Below, in pieces: positions 1 through 8,918 of a DNA stretch of 64,000 nucleotides; the first letter of the stretch is position 1, and the number at the start of each line of letters is the position of its first letter. This stretch comes from Imbroritus primus (GTDB taxonomy: Bacteria; Pseudomonadota; Gammaproteobacteria; Burkholderiales; Burkholderiaceae): positions 1,240,001-1,304,000 of the forward strand of contig NZ_OZ201293.1 of the NCBI RefSeq assembly GCF_964332355.1, given 5' to 3'. The notes beneath the pieces were generated by a model that saw only the letters and a list, made by a program, of their open reading frames with translations, was not told where the DNA came from and did not search any database. The position numbers and the translations under genes were made by a program.

Positions 1-370
1 CGCCGAGAAAGACCAGGTAGCCAGGCGGCAGGCGATCTGCTGCTTGCAGCGCTGTGGCGAGGCCGGCCGCAAAGCCCGGCACGAGCAGGACATCATCCTC
101 GAAGACCAGGATACGCCGGTGGCCATGGGCGACGCCGTCGCGCCATGCGGCGATGTGCTTGAGCACCAGCGACTGGTGCGGTGGGCGCAGCCTGTCCGGG
201 ACGAAGCGTGCACGCTGGGCGTCCGTCAGGTCGGGGACATCATGGTCGAAAATGAACTGAAAGGCGATGCCGTGACGATGCAGTTCGCCTTGGATGTGGG
301 CAATCCGGTCGGTGTAGGTCTTGACGGTCAGGACGTACACCGCGTCTACCAGCTGGTTGACTTGCGGCAA
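1..370 (-). CDS. Glycosyltransferase family 25 protein (LPS biosynthesis type), C-terminus outside window
   Basis: The visible 123 residues form the N-terminal part of a GT25 glycosyltransferase, a family that adds sugars to lipopolysaccharide cores or other glycans. The reading VYVLTVKTYTDRI near residue 12 is the usual beta-strand opening, and ILVFEDDVLL near residue 88 carries the conserved EDD motif for metal and nucleotide-sugar binding. No ATG fits: the frame is closed by a TAG just upstream. I chose TTG at 370 because GAGGAA lies 8 bases before it. The 3' end is cut by the window edge. The acceptor sugar cannot be told, and no other LPS gene is visible beside it. Confidence 0.75.
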   Translation of the reverse strand, partial: MPQVNQLVDAVYVLTVKTYTDRIAHIQGELHRHGIAFQFIFDHDVPDLTDAQRARFVPDRLRPPHQSLVLKHIAAWRDGVAHGHRRILVFEDDVLLVPGFAAGLATALQAADRLPPGYLVFLG

Positions 371-492
371 TTGGTGCGCTTCCTCTGCACATGGAATCAG
401 GCGTAACTATACCTGACCCGGGGCCGCGTTCCGGACGCCCAGAGAGGTGGGCAGGCGGTCCTGAGCAGGCTGGACCGGATAGTGTGGAAGCG

Positions 493-522
493 GCGTCACG
501 CACGTGCGACCGTGCGTGACGC
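493..522 (-). terminator. Perfect 12-bp inverted repeat after the TRAP operon
   Basis: GCGTCACGCACG and its exact complement are separated by a 6-base loop, 18 bases beyond the dctM stop codon. The position fits the transcript end of the TRAP operon. There is no T-tract on either side, so it may be a 3'-end stabilising hairpin or a Rho-associated end rather than a classical intrinsic terminator. Confidence 0.5.
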
Positions 523-539
523 GCTATGCCCAGCACAGC

Positions 540-2471
540 TTACTTGTACAGCACCGAAGGCAGCCAGAGGCCGATTGCCGGGAACATGTACAGGAGGATC
601 AGCGCAATGATCTGGATGCCCATGAATGGCATCATGCCCGCGAAAATCTGATTCAGCGTGACATGCGGCGGCGCCACGCCCTTGAGGTAGAACGCCGACA
701 TCGCGACCGGCGGCGAGAGGAAGGCGGTCTGCAGGTTGATGGCGACCAGCAGCCCGAAGAACAGCGGATCGATGTTGAAGTGCGCCAGCAGCGGAATGAA
801 GATCGGCATGAAGATGACGATGATCTCGGTCCACTCCAGCGGCCAGCCGAGCAGGAAAATGATGATCTGCGCCATGATCATGAACTGCAACGGCGTCAGG
901 TCCATCGACAGCACCCAGGCTTCCACCAGCGCCTGCCCGCCGAGCAGGGCGAAAGCTGCCGAGAAGATCGACGAGCCCACGAACAGCCAGCACACCATGG
1001 CACTGGTCTTGGCGGTCAGGAACACCGATTCCTTCAGCACCGGCATGGTCATCTGGCGATACATCAGCGCCAGCAGCGCACCGCCCAGCGAGCCGATGGC
1101 CGCGGCCTCGGTCGGCGTGGCAAAGCCGAACACGATCGAGCCAAGTACTGCGAGGATCAGGATCGCCAGTGGAAAGAACGAAGTCAGCAGCATCTTGAAG
1201 ACTTCAAGCTGGGCGAAATTGAAGAAGGCGTAGAAGATCAGCAGGCCGACGGCAGCAACTGCAAAGGTGATCCACAACCAGGTCGGCACTGGCTCGCGCG
1301 CTGCTTCGTCGCCCGCGGCTGCGGTCTCGTTGGCTGTCGTGGCGTCGGCTGGGGCAGCTGGCGGGGCATCCGCTGCGGCTGCGGCCGGCGGCGTTGCGGC
1401 TTCCTGTGCCACCTCCGTGGCGGTTCCGGACTCCGGTGGCGGGGCCAGGCTGTCCAGCTCCTCGTGTGCCTCGTCCTGGATGCCCCCACCCATTTCGACC
1501 AGGCCTTCGGTCGAGACGATGCGCGCGGGTGCAGTCACGCCTTCGTAGGTCAGGCCGAGCATGCCGACGATGACGATGAACGGCAGCAGGGCGATCAGCA
1601 GTTGGCCGGCGGCCTTGCGCCGCCAGCTCTGGCCAGTCGTGCCCACGGCGCGGACCAGCGAGGGCAGGGCACGGCTGCTGAACATGCGTTCGATCGCGGC
1701 GAGGAAATCCGGCAGGGGCACCTTACGCTCGCTTTCCGAGAGCGGCGGGGCGTATTCCGGCTTGAGCTTGGCGATGAGCATCACATAGCCGACATACAGT
1801 CCTGCGAGCATGATGCCGGGGAAGAATGCGCCCGCGTATAGCTGCACCACCGATACCCCGGCAGTGGCGCCGTACACAATAAGCAGCACGGACGGGGGGA
1901 TCAGGATGCCCAGGCAACCGCCCGCCGTGATCACGCCGGCCGTCAACCGGATGTTGTAGCCCGAGTTGAGCATGGCCGGCAGTGCCAGCAGGCCCATCAG
2001 CGTGACCACTGCGCCCACGATGCCGGTGGCGGTGGCGAAGATCGCACAGGTGACCAGCGTTGCCACCGCGAGCGAGCCCGGAACGCGGGCCAGCGCGAGG
2101 TGCAGGCTCTTGAACAGCTTGGCGATCAGGTTGGCACGTTCGACCAGGTAGCCCATGAATACGAACAGCGGGACCGAGATGAGCACATCATTGGTCATCA
2201 CCGCGTACGTTCGCTGCACCATCAGGTCGAGCGTCTGCTGGATGGCCAGATCCGGATTGGCATGCCGGTAGGCCAGCCAGGCGAAGAACACACCCATGCC
2301 CATCAGCGTAAAGGCCGTCGGAAAGCCGAGCATGATGGCGATGACGATCAGGGCCAGCATGAGCAGGCCCAGGTGGCCATTGGTGATGTTCTCGGGCGAG
2401 GGCATCAGGTACGCCGCCAGCGCGACGACCAGTGCCATGATGCTAAAGCCGAACCACAGTTCCTTTCTCAT
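540..2471 (-). CDS. dctM: TRAP transporter large permease (DctM), long form with insert
   Basis: Large membrane subunit of a tripartite ATP-independent periplasmic (TRAP) transporter. It forms the ion-coupled transport channel in the inner membrane. The 643-residue protein begins with hydrophobic helices, and the motif GGCLGILIPPS near residue 185 is typical of DctM. Usual DctM proteins have about 430 residues. Here a hydrophilic stretch of about 100 residues (roughly 310-400, rich in Ala, Pro and Glu) interrupts the helices, followed by a second hydrophobic half. Its ATG overlaps the dctQ stop as ATGA, so the two are translationally coupled. The substrate is inferred from the binding protein to be an organic acid. 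Confidence 0.9.
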   Translation of the reverse strand: MRKELWFGFSIMALVVALAAYLMPSPENITNGHLGLLMLALIVIAIMLGFPTAFTLMGMGVFFAWLAYRHANPDLAIQQTLDLMVQRTYAVMTNDVLISVPLFVFMGYLVERANLIAKLFKSLHLALARVPGSLAVATLVTCAIFATATGIVGAVVTLMGLLALPAMLNSGYNIRLTAGVITAGGCLGILIPPSVLLIVYGATAGVSVVQLYAGAFFPGIMLAGLYVGYVMLIAKLKPEYAPPLSESERKVPLPDFLAAIERMFSSRALPSLVRAVGTTGQSWRRKAAGQLLIALLPFIVIVGMLGLTYEGVTAPARIVSTEGLVEMGGGIQDEAHEELDSLAPPPESGTATEVAQEAATPPAAAAADAPPAAPADATTANETAAAGDEAAREPVPTWLWITFAVAAVGLLIFYAFFNFAQLEVFKMLLTSFFPLAILILAVLGSIVFGFATPTEAAAIGSLGGALLALMYRQMTMPVLKESVFLTAKTSAMVCWLFVGSSIFSAAFALLGGQALVEAWVLSMDLTPLQFMIMAQIIIFLLGWPLEWTEIIVIFMPIFIPLLAHFNIDPLFFGLLVAINLQTAFLSPPVAMSAFYLKGVAPPHVTLNQIFAGMMPFMGIQIIALILLYMFPAIGLWLPSVLYK

Positions 2472-3094
2472 GACATCCGTCCTCCCGCTTGAGGCGCGGC
2501 ATCGCCATGGGCGGCCACATCCACCATGTCGTCGTGCACGCTCTCCTTCAGTTTTTCGACGTCCACTTCCTCGACGTCATCCTCGCGGCGCGGCCAGTCG
2601 CCCACCCGGATGCAGATCACGCAACGGATGATCTCCGCCACGCCCTGCAGCAGCAGGAAGGCTCCGGCAATCGGGATGACGAGCTTGAATGGATAGATTG
2701 GCGGGCCGTCTGCCGCAATCGATGAGCGCTCGTTCTGTGCCAGCGAATCGCCGAAGAATTCCCAGCCGGCCCAAACCAGCGCGATGATGCCGGGAATGAA
2801 GAACACGACGTAGAGCACCAGGTCGATGCTGGCCTGGACGCGCGGCGTAAGAAAGCCGTACAAGATGTCGCCGCGGACATGGCCTTTCTTGGCCAGGGTG
2901 TAGGCGCCTGCCATCATGAACAGCGTGCCGTACATCATGTTGCTGACATCGAACACCCAGGCGTGCGGTTCACCGAGTGCGTAGCGGGAGAAGACTTCGT
3001 AGCTGATCATCAGCGTGAGGCTGACGATCAGCCACGCGAAGATCTTGCCAACGAAGGTGCTGATGGCATCGATACAGAGCAGGAATTTTTGCAT
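2468..3094 (-). CDS. dctQ: TRAP transporter small permease (DctQ)
   Basis: Small membrane subunit of the TRAP transporter, 208 residues with about four hydrophobic segments (near 15-35, 50-70, 90-115 and 135-160). The sequence SYEVFSRYALGEPHAW is typical of DctQ. It ends in a charged hydrophilic tail of about 45 residues that is longer than usual. The gene lies between dctP and dctM and overlaps dctM by four bases. DctQ partners with DctM and with the periplasmic binding protein; it has no catalytic role of its own. Confidence 0.9.
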   Translation of the reverse strand: MQKFLLCIDAISTFVGKIFAWLIVSLTLMISYEVFSRYALGEPHAWVFDVSNMMYGTLFMMAGAYTLAKKGHVRGDILYGFLTPRVQASIDLVLYVVFFIPGIIALVWAGWEFFGDSLAQNERSSIAADGPPIYPFKLVIPIAGAFLLLQGVAEIIRCVICIRVGDWPRREDDVEEVDVEKLKESVHDDMVDVAAHGDAAPQAGGRMS

Positions 3095-3118
3095 GGCCGT
3101 CTTCAGTGTGTCGGGAAA

Positions 3119-3147
3119 CTGCCTCCCGGCACGGGGCCGGAAGGCAG
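3119..3147 (-). other. Intercistronic hairpin between dctP and dctQ
   Basis: CTGCCTCCCGGC pairs with GCCGGAAGGCAG (one mismatch) around a 5-base loop in the 81-base gap after dctP. There is no T-tract. This position, directly after an abundant binding protein gene, is typical of mRNA-stabilising hairpins that let the binding protein exceed the permease. A similar hairpin follows pstS in this window. Confidence 0.5.
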
Positions 3148-3175
3148 GTCGTACAAAACACGAAGCCGGTCAGGC

Positions 3176-4309
3176 TCAGGTCTTTTTCGAGAAGTAGCGC
3201 GTCTGGGCCAGCCGGAAGTCGACCAGCGTGTCGCTCTGCCAGCGTGTCGTGCGCTGCGCGAAGGCCTTCATCGAGGCGTTGACCTTCTTGAACATCGGGT
3301 TCTCGGCTTCTTTCTTCTTGACCACTTCGTCCCAGGTCTTCAGCTGATCCTGCAGGATGGCGTTTGGCGTGGCGTAGAACTTCACGCCTTGCTTCTGCAT
3401 AGCCTCATAGTCCTTGGAGTAGCGGTCGATGGCTTTCCACGACATATCGGCCGACGACGCTTCCACGGCATTGTTGATGATGGCCTTGAGCTTGGGCGGC
3501 AGCGCATCGAACTTGCTCTTGTTGAACAGGATTTCGAAGGTTTCCGAGCACTGGTGGAAACTGCGCAGCATGCAGACCTTGGACACATCGGGGAAGCCCA
3601 GCACGCGATCGGAACTGGCATTGTTGAATTCCGCCGCGTCGAGCAGGCCGCGATCCATGGCCGGCACGATCTCGCCGCCCGGCAGCGCGTTCACCGCCGC
3701 GCCCATGCCGGAGAAGATGTCGATCGACAGGCCGACCGTGCGGAACTTGAGCCCTTTCATGTCCTCGGCCTTGGTCACCGGTTTCTTGAACCAGCCGAGC
3801 GGTTGCGTCGGCATTGGGCCGTACAGGTAGGACACCACGTTGAGATTGAGGCCCTTGTAGATCTCGGCCATCAGTTCCTTGCCGCCGCCGTACTTGTGCC
3901 AGGCCAGGACCATGTTGGGATCCATGCCCCAGGCCGGACCCGAGCCCCACAGCGCCAGGGCGGAGTTCTTGCCGTACCAGTAGGCGCATACGCCATGGCC
4001 GCCATCCAGCGTACCCTTGCTGACCGCGTCGATCAGGTCGAAGGCCTTGACCACCGCACCGGCGGGCAGCAGTTCGATCTTCATGTCGCCGCCGGTCATG
4101 TCGTTCACCTTGGTGACGAAATCGGCGGCGTACTCATGGAAAATATCTTTTTGCGGCCAGGTGCTTTGCCAACGCATCGTAACCGGGCCCTGGGCCTTGA
4201 CGATGCTTGGAAAACCCATTGTGGCGGCACCGGCTGCCGTGGCGACGCTTGCACTACCGAGAAACTTGCGGCGAGAATCGCGCCCCTTCCTGGACTGATC
4301 TGCTGACAT
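3176..4309 (-). CDS. dctP: TRAP transporter periplasmic binding protein, TakP-like, Tat-exported
   Basis: Extracytoplasmic solute receptor of the TRAP system, 377 residues from the ATG at 4309, which has a strong GGAGG site 5 bases upstream; an in-frame ATG at 4342 lacks this. The N-terminus SRRKFLG followed by an alanine-rich hydrophobic stretch is a twin-arginine (Tat) signal ending near VKA. The core (QSTWPQKDIFHE, GGEIVPAMDRGLLDAAEF, SFHQ) resembles TakP, the 2-oxo-acid receptor of Rhodobacter sphaeroides. A pyruvate or 2-oxo-acid ligand is therefore likely but inferred. It is first in the operon dctP-dctQ-dctM. Confidence 0.9.
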   Translation of the reverse strand: MSADQSRKGRDSRRKFLGSASVATAAGAATMGFPSIVKAQGPVTMRWQSTWPQKDIFHEYAADFVTKVNDMTGGDMKIELLPAGAVVKAFDLIDAVSKGTLDGGHGVCAYWYGKNSALALWGSGPAWGMDPNMVLAWHKYGGGKELMAEIYKGLNLNVVSYLYGPMPTQPLGWFKKPVTKAEDMKGLKFRTVGLSIDIFSGMGAAVNALPGGEIVPAMDRGLLDAAEFNNASSDRVLGFPDVSKVCMLRSFHQCSETFEILFNKSKFDALPPKLKAIINNAVEASSADMSWKAIDRYSKDYEAMQKQGVKFYATPNAILQDQLKTWDEVVKKKEAENPMFKKVNASMKAFAQRTTRWQSDTLVDFRLAQTRYFSKKT

Positions 4310-4544
4310 GCTACCTCCTCGTGGCTGGATGGAAACACACATGCAGGGCTATGACGGGCCCTGTCTTCTGTGTCCGTTCGGTCCCACAGCTGGCGCATCT
4401 GACCTTCTGAACATCGCCTTCCGGTCACCGACGTTTGATTGTATGGAGTGACGCATGCGGCAACATATGGGGGATTTCCCGCGCTTTGTTCCGGATTGCG
4501 GTCCCCGGCGTCCCGAGGGAGGCCCGGCGATGCGGGGGAGCCGG

Positions 4545-5513
4545 CTATTCGGCCAGTGGCTGCGGCCAGTCGCAGATGCGCTGCTGTCCGGCGCTGGCAT
4601 CCGAAACCGCGGGAACATAGCCGCGCGCGCGGCTGCGGGCGGCTGCCTTGCGCGCACGGTCGACGTTTTCGCACTTGCCGACATAATCTAGCGTGCCAAT
4701 CCAGAAGCGTTGCTCTGGGCGCTCACTGCTCCAGGCCCGCCAGAGCGCGAGTTGGGCATCGGCATCCGCATCGTGCTGCGGGGCAAACACGCTTTCGTGG
4801 GCAATACCGTCCAGCAGTGTCGGAAAGGGCACCCCGCCGGCCTGACCCATGCGCGTGACCGGGCCGGCCGTGTTCTGCAGGATGATGGTCAGCTGGGGGT
4901 AACGCGCCCGCAGCTTGTACACCAGTTCGAGGCCGCCCCGGCGGCAGGCATCGCCGCATGGGCCATTGTCGGTGCGCACCCCGTGCTCGACGATTTCCAT
5001 ATTGTCGAGATAGAAGCCGTCCACACCTTGCGCCACCAGGCGGGGTGCCAGGTAGTCGAGAACCAGGCGCTGGTGATCGGGGTCGGACGGATCCATCCAG
5101 ACTTCGTCCGGGTAGCCGTGATAGACGCCACGCTGCGCCCGCCGGTTCGCGCCGCAGCCGGGGATCGCCGTGCCGGTCGTGCGCCAGTAGGTGCGAAAAC
5201 GTTCGCAGGAGCCGATGTTCAGGTAGCTCAGCACGCGGTTGCGGCCGCCGTCGCGCAGCTGTGCAATCTGTTCCGGGGTGAAGTTGTGCTGCCCCGGGTC
5301 GGCGTCGATCACCAGGAGCCGGTAGGTGCGCGCCACCTGTTGCAGATCGAGCTTCGACGCTGCCCCGTAGTAAGTGGTCCACGGGCCGGGCACGTCAATG
5401 CCGCGGCTGCGCGCCGTTTCTGCGTGGACGCAGGGCGGGGCGCCCGCCATGAGTAGCCCCAGCAGGGCGGCCGCGGTGCGCATGCGCCGGCCATGCAGCT
5501 TTACCAATAACAT
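4545..5513 (-). CDS. Secreted glycoside hydrolase family 114-type protein (first of pair)
   Basis: A 322-residue exported TIM-barrel protein of the GH114 type (endo-alpha-1,4-polygalactosaminidase family, Pfam Glyco_hydro_114). An N-terminal hydrophobic signal (residues about 11-31, ending HAE) precedes the domain. Family marks are PGPWTTYYG, VIDADPG, RVLSYLNIGSCE and GVDGFYLDNMEI, whose Asp residues lie where GH114 has its catalytic acids. The start overlaps the stop of the upstream homologue by 13 bases, so the pair is co-translated. Expected action is cleavage of galactosaminogalactan-like or other amino-sugar polymers outside the cytoplasm. The real substrate is unknown, and no exopolysaccharide operon is adjacent. 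Confidence 0.8.
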   Translation of the reverse strand: MLLVKLHGRRMRTAAALLGLLMAGAPPCVHAETARSRGIDVPGPWTTYYGAASKLDLQQVARTYRLLVIDADPGQHNFTPEQIAQLRDGGRNRVLSYLNIGSCERFRTYWRTTGTAIPGCGANRRAQRGVYHGYPDEVWMDPSDPDHQRLVLDYLAPRLVAQGVDGFYLDNMEIVEHGVRTDNGPCGDACRRGGLELVYKLRARYPQLTIILQNTAGPVTRMGQAGGVPFPTLLDGIAHESVFAPQHDADADAQLALWRAWSSERPEQRFWIGTLDYVGKCENVDRARKAAARSRARGYVPAVSDASAGQQRICDWPQPLAE

Positions 5514-6583
5514 ATGTCCTGCAGGCCGTGGGTCGAGTCCGAAACATACGGCGAAAATCCGCGCGCACTGCTGGTCGCCATCACGCTGTTGGCCGCCGTG
5601 CGGTCCGTGCAGTTGCCGACATAGTCGAGCGTTCCTACCCAGAACGCCTGGCCGCCGGGCTTGAAGCCCACGTCACGCCATAGGCCCAGGCGGTTGTCGT
5701 TGTAGGCGCTGTAGGTCGGTGCGAACACACCTTCGCCGGCCACGCCGTCGAGCAGCGAGGCAAAGCGCACGCCACCGGTCATGCCTTGCAGGGTAACGTC
5801 CTCGAGCGCATTCTGCATGACAATGGTCAGGTCCGGATATTTCTCGCGCAGCTTGCGGATCAGATCGAGCCCGCCTTGCCGGCAGGTTGCGTCGCAAGGG
5901 CCGTTCGAGGCCGTGGCGCTGTGCTGGACGATTTCCATATTGTCGAGATAGAAGCCGTCGGCGCCCATGGCGACCAGCCCCGGCGCGACATGCTCGAGAA
6001 TGAGCTTCTGGTAATCCGCATTGCCAGGGCTCATCCAGACTTCATTGGGAAAGCCCGAGTATGCGCCGCGCTTGGCCGAGGTGTTGGCATTGCAGGAGAC
6101 GATGCCGGCCGGCGCGGTGCTCCAGTAGGAACGGAACTGCTCGCAGGCGCCGATGTTGAGATAACTGAGCACGCGGTTGTTACCGCCGGCCTTGAGCTGC
6201 GTGACCTGCGCAGGGCTGAAGTTGCGCAGGCCCGGATCGAGATCGAGGACCATTAGCCGGAAGGTACTGGCCATGCGCGGCAGATCGGCCGCCCCCGCGG
6301 TGTTGTAGTACGCCACCCAAGGTCCGGGTACGGCGATGCCGCGCGGCGAGACTGTCGTCGGGGGCGTGCCGCCGCCGTTCTGACCGCCACCTTGCCCGCC
6401 ACCGATGTTCGTCGTCCCACCATCCCCGCCACCGCCGCCGCAGGCGGCCAGTGCCGCAAGGCTCAGCGCGGCCAGCCAGCGTCCGGCGTGGCGGGCGCAT
6501 GTCCGCAGAAAAAGGGCGTATGAGGAATGTGTCGCATGGGGTGCACGAAGGGCATGGGGGGCCAGATGACATGGGGCTGTCAT
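5501..6583 (-). CDS. GH114-type glycoside hydrolase lipoprotein (second of pair)
   Basis: Paralogue of the neighbouring gene, with the same domain marks (PGPWVAYYN, VLDLDPG, RVLSYLNIGACE, GADGFYLDNMEI). It carries a lipoprotein signal: LAALAAC gives a lipidated Cys near residue 48, followed by a Gly-rich linker of about 30 residues. I chose the ATG at 6583 because AAAGGA lies about 9 bases upstream; the ATG at 6592 overlaps that site. The 47-residue N-region is long for a lipoprotein, so a later start is possible. One copy is membrane-anchored and the other soluble, which suggests the enzymes act on the same glycan at different places. Confidence 0.8.
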   Translation of the reverse strand: MTAPCHLAPHALRAPHATHSSYALFLRTCARHAGRWLAALSLAALAACGGGGGDGGTTNIGGGQGGGQNGGGTPPTTVSPRGIAVPGPWVAYYNTAGAADLPRMASTFRLMVLDLDPGLRNFSPAQVTQLKAGGNNRVLSYLNIGACEQFRSYWSTAPAGIVSCNANTSAKRGAYSGFPNEVWMSPGNADYQKLILEHVAPGLVAMGADGFYLDNMEIVQHSATASNGPCDATCRQGGLDLIRKLREKYPDLTIVMQNALEDVTLQGMTGGVRFASLLDGVAGEGVFAPTYSAYNDNRLGLWRDVGFKPGGQAFWVGTLDYVGNCTDRTAANSVMATSSARGFSPYVSDSTHGLQDICYW

Positions 6584-6788
6584 GAATATCATCCTTTAGA
6601 GGGGTAAGCCGCCGCCAGTGTGCCAGCAAATCGTTGCCGCGGCGAGTGCGTCCGGGTCATATGGATGCCCGGTGGCGATCAGCAAGGCGGGGAACTTCCG
6701 GGCGCGGGCGCAAGGAGGCGGCCCGTATCGTTTCAGGCCGGCCCGAACGAACAGCCGAAGAAGAGCCGTTGTCCGGCTCAGTGACTTT

Positions 6789-7070
6789 TTAGTGGCACTT
6801 CAGGAAGCGCAGCGTCCCGCTGCGCAGTACGATGCAACTCGAGGTGGTGCCAAGCAGCATCCAGCGCGCGGCCGATTCGATCTCGGCGCGGTGTGCCTTG
6901 AAGGCATCATGCAGGTCCGTCTCGCGGATCGATTTGGCACCGAAGTGATCCTTCAGCGCCTCGGCACTGATGCGGCACTCGACATGTCGCCCATCCACCA
7001 TGGCCGGAAAGGCGAGGCGGAGATCGACACCATGATAGACGGGCACCACGCCAGGAAACTCGATATCCAT
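6789..7070 (-). CDS. DUF1488 family small protein
   Basis: A 93-residue protein with the look of DUF1488, a small family of unknown function common in Beta- and Gammaproteobacteria. The N-terminal half reads like a beta-rich module (LRLAFPAMVDGRHVECRIS) and the C-terminal half is helical and ends with two Cys. It lies alone on the minus strand between the GH114 pair and a divergent LysR gene. The ATG at 7070 is preceded by GAGGTTCTC, a moderate ribosome site. No function can be given. Confidence 0.65.
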   Translation of the reverse strand: MDIEFPGVVPVYHGVDLRLAFPAMVDGRHVECRISAEALKDHFGAKSIRETDLHDAFKAHRAEIESAARWMLLGTTSSCIVLRSGTLRFLKCH

Positions 7071-7220
7071 GAGAACCTCGATGGCACAGGTTGACTGCTA
7101 TCACTGTAGTGCACCGCACGGATTTGGCAAGTTGCACGTGCGGCCGCGCTCCGGAGGCTGGCGGGCGTGGCTGGGGCTCGGTTAAGCTATGCGCCGTACG
7201 CCTATCTTCCGGAAGCCGTC

Positions 7221-8150
7221 TTGCGATACGAACTGACCGACCTGCGCCTGTTCCTGGCGATTGCTGAAGCCCAGAACCTGTCTGCCGGGGCAGCGGCCGT
7301 GCACATCACGGCATCCGCCGCCAGCTATCGCCTGAAGAATCTCGAGCAAGCCATGCATACACCGCTGTTCGTACGGGCGGCGCGCGGCATGGAGCTGACG
7401 CCAGCCGGTGAAACCTTGCTGGCGCACGTGCGCGAACTGTTCGTCAATATCGAGCGCATGCATGGCGAAGTGGGGCGCTTTTCCGCAGGACTCAAGGGGC
7501 ATATCCGCCTGCTGGCCAACAGCAGCTCACTGAACGGTTTCGTCACGCGGGCCGTCAGCCGTTTTCTGATTGCCAATCCCGATATCAACATCGAACTCGA
7601 GGAGCGCGCCAGTCACACCGTCCTGCCGTCGATCGTGGCGCAGGAAGCGGATGTCGGCATTTGCGCCGGCACGGTCGAGAGTGCCGACATGCGCGTGCTG
7701 CGTTATGCCGTCGATGAACTGGTGGTCGTCACGCCGCCGGGACATGCGCTGGCCGGCCCGGATCCGATTCGCTTCGTAGCCGCGCTCGACTGCGATTTCG
7801 TGTCGATCAACCGCAGCACCAGCAATTTTCAGTTTCTGCGCGAGACCGCGCAGCGTGCCGGCAAGCATCCCAATGTCCGGCTGCATGCGCACGATTTCGA
7901 CGCCGTGCTGTCCCTGGTAGCCGATGGCGTGGGCGTGGCGCTGGTCCCGCGCAGCGTGGCGAGCGAGGCGCTGGCGCGGGGCAGTATCGCAGCTGCCAGG
8001 CTCGACGAACCGTGGGCGCGGCGAGAACTGCAGCTGATTGCACCGCCGGCTGACCGCCTGCCGGGGTTTACCGAAACATTCATTCAGTTCCTCGTCAACG
8101 ATCCGCGTGTTGTCGCGACGCGGGGCGATGTGCTCAGCGCTTGCGGTTGA
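7221..8150 (+). CDS. LysR family transcriptional regulator (first of two paralogues)
   Basis: A 309-residue LysR regulator: winged helix-turn-helix at residues 1-60 (ELTDLRLFLAIAEAQNLSAG) and a substrate-binding domain from about residue 90. I chose TTG at 7221 because GGAAG lies 6 bases upstream and the protein then starts like its paralogue at 12151 (both continue LTDLRLFL); longer in-frame extensions lack a better site. It converges on the enoyl-CoA hydratase gene with a 17-base overlap of the 3' ends. It probably controls the CoA operon on the other strand, but LysR targets are more often divergent, so this is inference. Confidence 0.85.
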   Translation: MRYELTDLRLFLAIAEAQNLSAGAAAVHITASAASYRLKNLEQAMHTPLFVRAARGMELTPAGETLLAHVRELFVNIERMHGEVGRFSAGLKGHIRLLANSSSLNGFVTRAVSRFLIANPDINIELEERASHTVLPSIVAQEADVGICAGTVESADMRVLRYAVDELVVVTPPGHALAGPDPIRFVAALDCDFVSINRSTSNFQFLRETAQRAGKHPNVRLHAHDFDAVLSLVADGVGVALVPRSVASEALARGSIAAARLDEPWARRELQLIAPPADRLPGFTETFIQFLVNDPRVVATRGDVLSACG

Positions 8151-8910
8151 GGAAGGTCTGCATGTGGTGCTGCGGCTCGCCTGTCTCGAAGGCGCTGCCA
8201 AATTCCGCCACGCTGTTGCCAATGGATGTTTCGAGCGGCTCGTCTTCCCACTCGCGCAGCAGGCGTTTCTGCTGGCGCATCGCCACCGGCCCGCATTCCG
8301 CCAGGATGCCGGCCACACGCCCGACCTCGGCATCGAGTTCGCCCAGTGGCACCACACGGTTGACCAGGCCCCATGAAAGGGCCTCGGCGGCGTCGATGAC
8401 TTCGCCGGTCAGCAGCATCCAGTTGGCGTGCGACTGGCCGACCAGGCGCGGCAGCAGCGCGGCATGGATCACGGACGGAATACCGACGCGCACCTCGGGC
8501 ATGCCGAAATGGCCGTTGTCGGCGGCGATCCGCACGTCGCAGGCCAGCGCCAGTTCCAGCCCGCCACCGAGGCACCAGCCCGGCATGCGTGCGATCACCG
8601 GCGCAGGAAACAGCCGCAAGGCATCGCACAGGGCCCGCAAGCCGCTGATAAAGGCTTCGCCGCTCGTACGCTGCAGCTGCACCATTTCCTTGATGTCTGC
8701 GCCGCCGATGAAACCCTTCTCGCCCGCACCGGCCACGACCAGCACGCGGATGTCGTCGCGGGCGGCCAGCGCCGCCACGGCGGCGCGCAGATCGTCGATG
8801 ACCGGCGTGCCGAGGATATTGAGCGAGCCTGCGTCACGGATCGTCAGCGTGGCTATGCCACGGCTGTCGACGGCGATGCCGGCATGCTTGAACGTGATGT
8901 CCTGCGTCAT
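8134..8910 (-). CDS. Enoyl-CoA hydratase/isomerase family protein
   Basis: A 258-residue crotonase-fold protein. GEKGFIGGADIKEM near residue 63 and the later GWCLGGGLELALACDVRIA contribute the oxyanion hole. The second catalytic position reads GMPEVRVGIPSV, so the Glu of GMPE is present and hydratase activity is plausible. It starts 8 bases after the stop of the Bug binding protein gene and is the last gene of a three-gene unit with a class III CoA-transferase. The substrate is not defined; a dicarboxyl-CoA or branched enoyl-CoA made by that transferase is the natural guess. Confidence 0.85.
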   Translation of the reverse strand: MTQDITFKHAGIAVDSRGIATLTIRDAGSLNILGTPVIDDLRAAVAALAARDDIRVLVVAGAGEKGFIGGADIKEMVQLQRTSGEAFISGLRALCDALRLFPAPVIARMPGWCLGGGLELALACDVRIAADNGHFGMPEVRVGIPSVIHAALLPRLVGQSHANWMLLTGEVIDAAEALSWGLVNRVVPLGELDAEVGRVAGILAECGPVAMRQQKRLLREWEDEPLETSIGNSVAEFGSAFETGEPQHHMQTFLNRKR

Positions 8911-8918
8911 GGCTGGCC

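Noticed and set aside
493..522. Classical Rho-independent terminator at the TRAP operon end
   Set aside because: The stem is perfect but neither strand has a T-tract; kept only as a hairpin with moderate confidence.
504..1841. A 445-codon open frame antisense to dctM
   Set aside because: It is rich in His, Gln and Arg, has no domain look and mirrors a clear DctM coding frame; it is a GC-bias shadow.
2879..4306. A 475-codon open frame antisense to dctP/dctQ
   Set aside because: Shadow of two well-supported TRAP genes; its composition resembles no protein family and no ribosome site precedes it.
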